The position numbers and the translations under genes were made by a program. From NCBI RefSeq assembly GCF_024343735.1, contig NZ_RJUE01000002.1, positions 186,001 through 250,000 of the forward strand: DNA of 64,000 nucleotides, written 5' to 3'. This document shows, one piece after another, positions 61,153-64,000 of this stretch (position 1 is the stretch's first letter; each line of letters begins with the position of its first letter). The notes below the pieces were generated by a model. The model had not been told where the DNA came from, made no database searches, and saw only the letters and a program-made list of their open reading frames with translations. The DNA comes from Lacihabitans sp. CCS-44. GTDB taxonomy: Bacteria > Bacteroidota > Bacteroidia > Cytophagales > Spirosomataceae.

Positions 61153-63579
61153 ATGATAAAGAACTATTTCAAAATCGCATTTCGAAGCCTATTGAAAAAC
61201 AAAGGCTACAACTTGATAAACATAGCTGGGTTGGGTTTAGGAATTGCATCATCAATATTAATATTTAGCTATTTAAGTTTCGAATATAGCTACGACAATT
61301 TTCATAAAGAGCCAGAGAAAATATTCAGGGTTTTAAGAAAAAGTACCCTCAAAAATGGTGAGGTAGAGTATACCCCAGGTTCACCTTTGGCTTTTCAAAA
61401 AACATTAACAAGCGAACATCCTGAATTGGGTCAATATGTACCCATTCATGGAATGGTAGAACCAGTTGTAACGGTCATGAATAATGGCTCCGATTTAAGT
61501 GGAGCTAAATACAATGAAGATAATCAGGGACTTGTGACAGATCCATCTTTTTTTGAGGTTTTTAATTTTCCTTGGTTAATAGGCAATCCAAATTCGTTAG
61601 CGGAGCCCAATGTAGTAGCTCTATCTGAAACTTTTGCAAAAAAATATTTTGGCGATGTTCAGAAAGCTGTTGGAAAAAATATAAAAGTAAATGGTACAGA
61701 ACTGATACAAGTGGTAGGTGTCATAAAAGATGCTCCATTGAACACTGATTTCAATACTTCAATGGTATTTTCGTATGAAAGTAAACGTAAAAATCCTGAA
61801 AAATGGGGCTTTGGAAAATTTGATGACTGGGGTACGACCAGTAGCAATGATCACCTATTTCTTAAACTAGCAGCAAATCAATCAGAAGCAAAAGCAAACG
61901 TAATTCTTAGCAAATTTGCGAAAGAAAAATATAAAAATGATGGTGCCAATGATGTGAAGGAGCATTTTTTGGGCAGTTTGAGCCAAGTTTATTTTGATGA
62001 ACGAGTGAGCAATTTCAAAGACAAAGTGGTATCATCTAAAAAACTTAAAGGTATCGGACTGATTGGCATTTTGATTGTGCTGATGGCCTGTTTTAACTTT
62101 ATAAATATTGCCACGGCCATTATCGGTAAACGCATAAAAGAGGTGGGAGTAAGAAAAACGTTGGGTTCGCATAGGTCTCAGCTAGCAGGGCAATTCTTGT
62201 CGGAAACTTTCATAGTGTGCTTATTATCAGTTGTCCTAGGCTTGTTGGTAAGTATTCTAGGTAAGCCTTGGCTCAGTGCATTATTCGACCTCCCTGAGGC
62301 TTATAGCATTTTTTCAAACAAGCTATTGCTTCCATTTTTAGGACTTATACTGTTGTTAGTTACTTTGTTTTCAGGTCTGTATCCAGCTGTGGTAATGTCT
62401 AATTTTTCACCACTTGAAGCATTCAGAAGTACAAAGAAAGCCAACTGGAGACAGGGACTTTCCCTCAGAAAAGCATTGATTGTATTTCAGTTTGCAATAG
62501 CTATTTTCTTGGTATTTTCTACGCTCATCAATGTGTCGCAACTCAAAATGCTAGACAGCAAAGACATGGGTTATGTAAAAGAAGGCGTCCTGATTTTTTC
62601 AGTAGATCCCGAGCTAAGAAGTAGGAATGCCACTCTCAGAAGTAAAATAGAAGCTATTCCAGGAGTAAGCACTATGAGTTTCAACAGCGACGCACCCTCA
62701 TCAGGAAACAATTGGCAGTCTAACTTCGCCTTTGATCACCGTGCTGAAGACGAGAAATTTAACATTAGTGCAAAAATTGCAGACGCCCAATATTTCGAAA
62801 CTTTCGGGCTCAAAATATTGGCAGGTAAACCTTATGAAAACACTGACAGTATTCCAAAATATGTGGTAAACGAAACCATGCTCAAAAAACTGGGCAACAT
62901 AAAGCCCGAAGAAGCAATTGGCAAGCAGATAAAAATGGGAGGCCAAGAATGGAATACCATAGTGGGTGTAGTTAAAGACTTTCAAACAGCTAGTGCCAAA
63001 GAAGAAAACAATCCCGTGATAATTTTTCCTGTGAAAAAATATTTTTGGAACAATGCCGTGAAAATAACCTCAGGAAATTTGCAAGCTACGTTGGCTCAAA
63101 TTAAAGCTGCTCATGATGCTGTTTTTCCAGAATATCCTTTCAGCGGCAAATTTTATGAAGAAAACATAGCCAATTATTACAAAGCAGAAACTCAACAGGG
63201 CTTAATTTATAAAACGGCATCTGGAATAGCCATTTTCATTGCTTGTTTGGGTTTGTTGGGCATGGCTGCATTCTACGCTGAGCAACGTAAAAAAGAAATT
63301 GGCATCAGAAAAGTGATGGGTGCAGGGTTGGCCAATATATTGCACCTGATGTCGAAAGATTTTCTAATTTTGGTACTTATTGCTACTCTAATTAGTTTAC
63401 CATTAGCCTATTATTTTTCAAAACAATGGCTCCAAAGCTTTGTGCACAGGATAGACATCACGTGGGAATACTTTGTTATTTCAGGGCTTTTTGCAACTGC
63501 AATCACCTTGTTATCTGTGAGTTACCAGGCTATTAGAGCAGCATTAGTAAATCCTGTGAAGAGTTTGAAGTCGGAATAG
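61153..63579 (+). CDS. Large FtsX/MacB-type ABC permease
   Basis: 808 residues. It begins MIKNYFKIAFRSLLKNKGYN with the first membrane helix (LINIAGLGLGIASSILIFSYL). A periplasmic MacB_PCD domain follows (residues ~50-280), then three helices with the FtsX domain (IATAIIGKRIKEVGVRKTLG). A second half repeats this from about residue 430, ending with AAFYAEQRKKEIGIRKVMGAG and a final FtsX helix. The duplicated 8-helix architecture is typical of Bacteroidota. It works with the ATPase at 59970; a second permease starts 136 bp later. Confidence 0.94.
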   Translation: MIKNYFKIAFRSLLKNKGYNLINIAGLGLGIASSILIFSYLSFEYSYDNFHKEPEKIFRVLRKSTLKNGEVEYTPGSPLAFQKTLTSEHPELGQYVPIHGMVEPVVTVMNNGSDLSGAKYNEDNQGLVTDPSFFEVFNFPWLIGNPNSLAEPNVVALSETFAKKYFGDVQKAVGKNIKVNGTELIQVVGVIKDAPLNTDFNTSMVFSYESKRKNPEKWGFGKFDDWGTTSSNDHLFLKLAANQSEAKANVILSKFAKEKYKNDGANDVKEHFLGSLSQVYFDERVSNFKDKVVSSKKLKGIGLIGILIVLMACFNFINIATAIIGKRIKEVGVRKTLGSHRSQLAGQFLSETFIVCLLSVVLGLLVSILGKPWLSALFDLPEAYSIFSNKLLLPFLGLILLLVTLFSGLYPAVVMSNFSPLEAFRSTKKANWRQGLSLRKALIVFQFAIAIFLVFSTLINVSQLKMLDSKDMGYVKEGVLIFSVDPELRSRNATLRSKIEAIPGVSTMSFNSDAPSSGNNWQSNFAFDHRAEDEKFNISAKIADAQYFETFGLKILAGKPYENTDSIPKYVVNETMLKKLGNIKPEEAIGKQIKMGGQEWNTIVGVVKDFQTASAKEENNPVIIFPVKKYFWNNAVKITSGNLQATLAQIKAAHDAVFPEYPFSGKFYEENIANYYKAETQQGLIYKTASGIAIFIACLGLLGMAAFYAEQRKKEIGIRKVMGAGLANILHLMSKDFLILVLIATLISLPLAYYFSKQWLQSFVHRIDITWEYFVISGLFATAITLLSVSYQAIRAALVNPVKSLKSE

Positions 63580-63715
63580 CCCCCCAACCCCCAAAGGGGG
63601 AGTTGAGATAGTGCAGAAAAATTAACAACAATCCTCTTATTCCCCCACTGGGGGCTAGGGGGCTAAACAACGCAGACCCCAGGCGTATTCCCCCACTGGG
63701 GGCTAGGGGGCTAAA
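63577..63715. repeat. CCCCC/GGGGG hairpin repeats between the two permease genes
   Basis: CCCCCAAAGGGGG is at about 63591-63603. A 29-bp element occurs twice identically (63639-63667 and 63687-63715): ATTCCCCCACTGGGGG followed by CTAGGGGGCTAAA. The second copy ends at the base before the next gene's ATG. Confidence 0.88.
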
Positions 63716-64000
63716 ATGATACGAAACTATTTCAAAATCGCTTGGCGAAGCATCCAAAAAAGCAAAATGATGTTTGCGATAAATGTCATTGGATTGGCAT
63801 TGGGCATAGCTACCTGTTTGGTTATTTCACTTTTTGTGATTGACGAACTTTCTTATGATAGGTTCAACGAGAACGCCAAACGTATAGTTAGGGTAAATTT
63901 AAGTGCTAAAATGGGCGATGAACTTATAGATGAGTCGAGTGTTATGGCTCCTGTGGCTCAGACTTTTAAGAATGAATTTCCTGAAGTTTTGGCCACCACG
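63716..64000 (+). CDS. FtsX/MacB-type ABC permease, cut by window edge
   Basis: 95 codons are visible. It starts MIRNYFKIAWRSIQKSKMMF and a membrane helix (AINVIGLALGIATCLVISLFV), paralogous to the permease at 61153. The periplasmic domain then begins (SYDRFNENAKRIVRVNLSA). The 3' end lies beyond the window. The second 29-bp G/C-rich repeat abuts its start codon. Confidence 0.92.
   Translation, partial: MIRNYFKIAWRSIQKSKMMFAINVIGLALGIATCLVISLFVIDELSYDRFNENAKRIVRVNLSAKMGDELIDESSVMAPVAQTFKNEFPEVLATT

Noticed and set aside
1-64000. A prophage, integrative element or classical defence island
   Set aside because: No integrase, phage structural or Cas genes were seen; the YhcG-like nuclease and the toxin pair are isolated among housekeeping genes.

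Overview
The window is AT-rich bacterial DNA from a member of Bacteroidota, most likely Cytophagales; the genus cannot be fixed from sequence alone. Supporting signs are TAnnTTTG-type -7 promoter boxes and weak Shine-Dalgarno sites. The gene content fits too: a TonB-dependent receptor with a carboxypeptidase-regulatory-like N-terminus, a beta-propeller/Y_Y_Y sensor kinase, DUF2480, DUF2490 and DUF4412 proteins, and large MacB/FtsX-type permeases. It is chromosomal, with no rRNA, tRNA or prophage recognised.

Layout. 1-3750: an OmpR-type regulator cut by the left edge, a DUF2490 protein, a DUF4412-like protein and a ChbG/YdjC deacetylase. 3751-5335: a zinc phospholipase/S1-P1 nuclease-fold gene flanked by six copies of a small hairpin repeat. 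5336-9303: a compact operon (exported protein, MazG-like, YhcG-like nuclease, membrane protein, DUF2480, PnuC). 9439-17104: a DPP-IV-type peptidase, murI, a VapC-type toxin/antitoxin pair whose toxin lacks a catalytic Glu, a YgiQ radical SAM protein, a DAACS symporter and a VOC protein.

17340-21835 holds an MpaB-like oxygenase, a probable Pyr4/PaxB-type membrane terpene cyclase and, convergently, a geranylgeranyl-reductase-family oxidoreductase. A histidine kinase gene overlaps the cyclase gene. From there to 37431 lies a striking signalling array: six histidine kinases that share one transmitter module but carry different sensors (membrane, TPR, tandem GAF-like, beta-propeller), a FIST protein, a stand-alone receiver and a receiver-adenylate cyclase, followed by an HD-phosphohydrolase/YitT fusion. 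One kinase is broken by a single-G insertion in its G2 box.

39018-50712: an AEC transporter, two secreted esterases (one a two-domain fusion), an AAA/DUF4143 ATPase preceded by six perfect 22-bp tandem repeats, a TonB-dependent receptor with a partner protein, and metG. 50945-51438 holds two tandem paralogous genes for unknown ~70-residue proteins.

51833 to the right edge is an ABC-efflux locus: ATPase, TolC, NtrC-type regulator, NtrB-like kinase, HlyD adaptor, a second ATPase and large FtsX permeases. The first ATPase and the HlyD gene carry the same palindrome GTCC-N6-GGAC exactly 55 bp upstream of a sigma-54-like TTGGCAC element. This suggests that the regulator encoded between them controls both. 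The locus is interrupted by a REP-associated HUH transposase (RAYT) surrounded by nine GACC-N7-GGTC hairpins, some in a 67-bp tandem array, and by an antisense four-helix-bundle gene.
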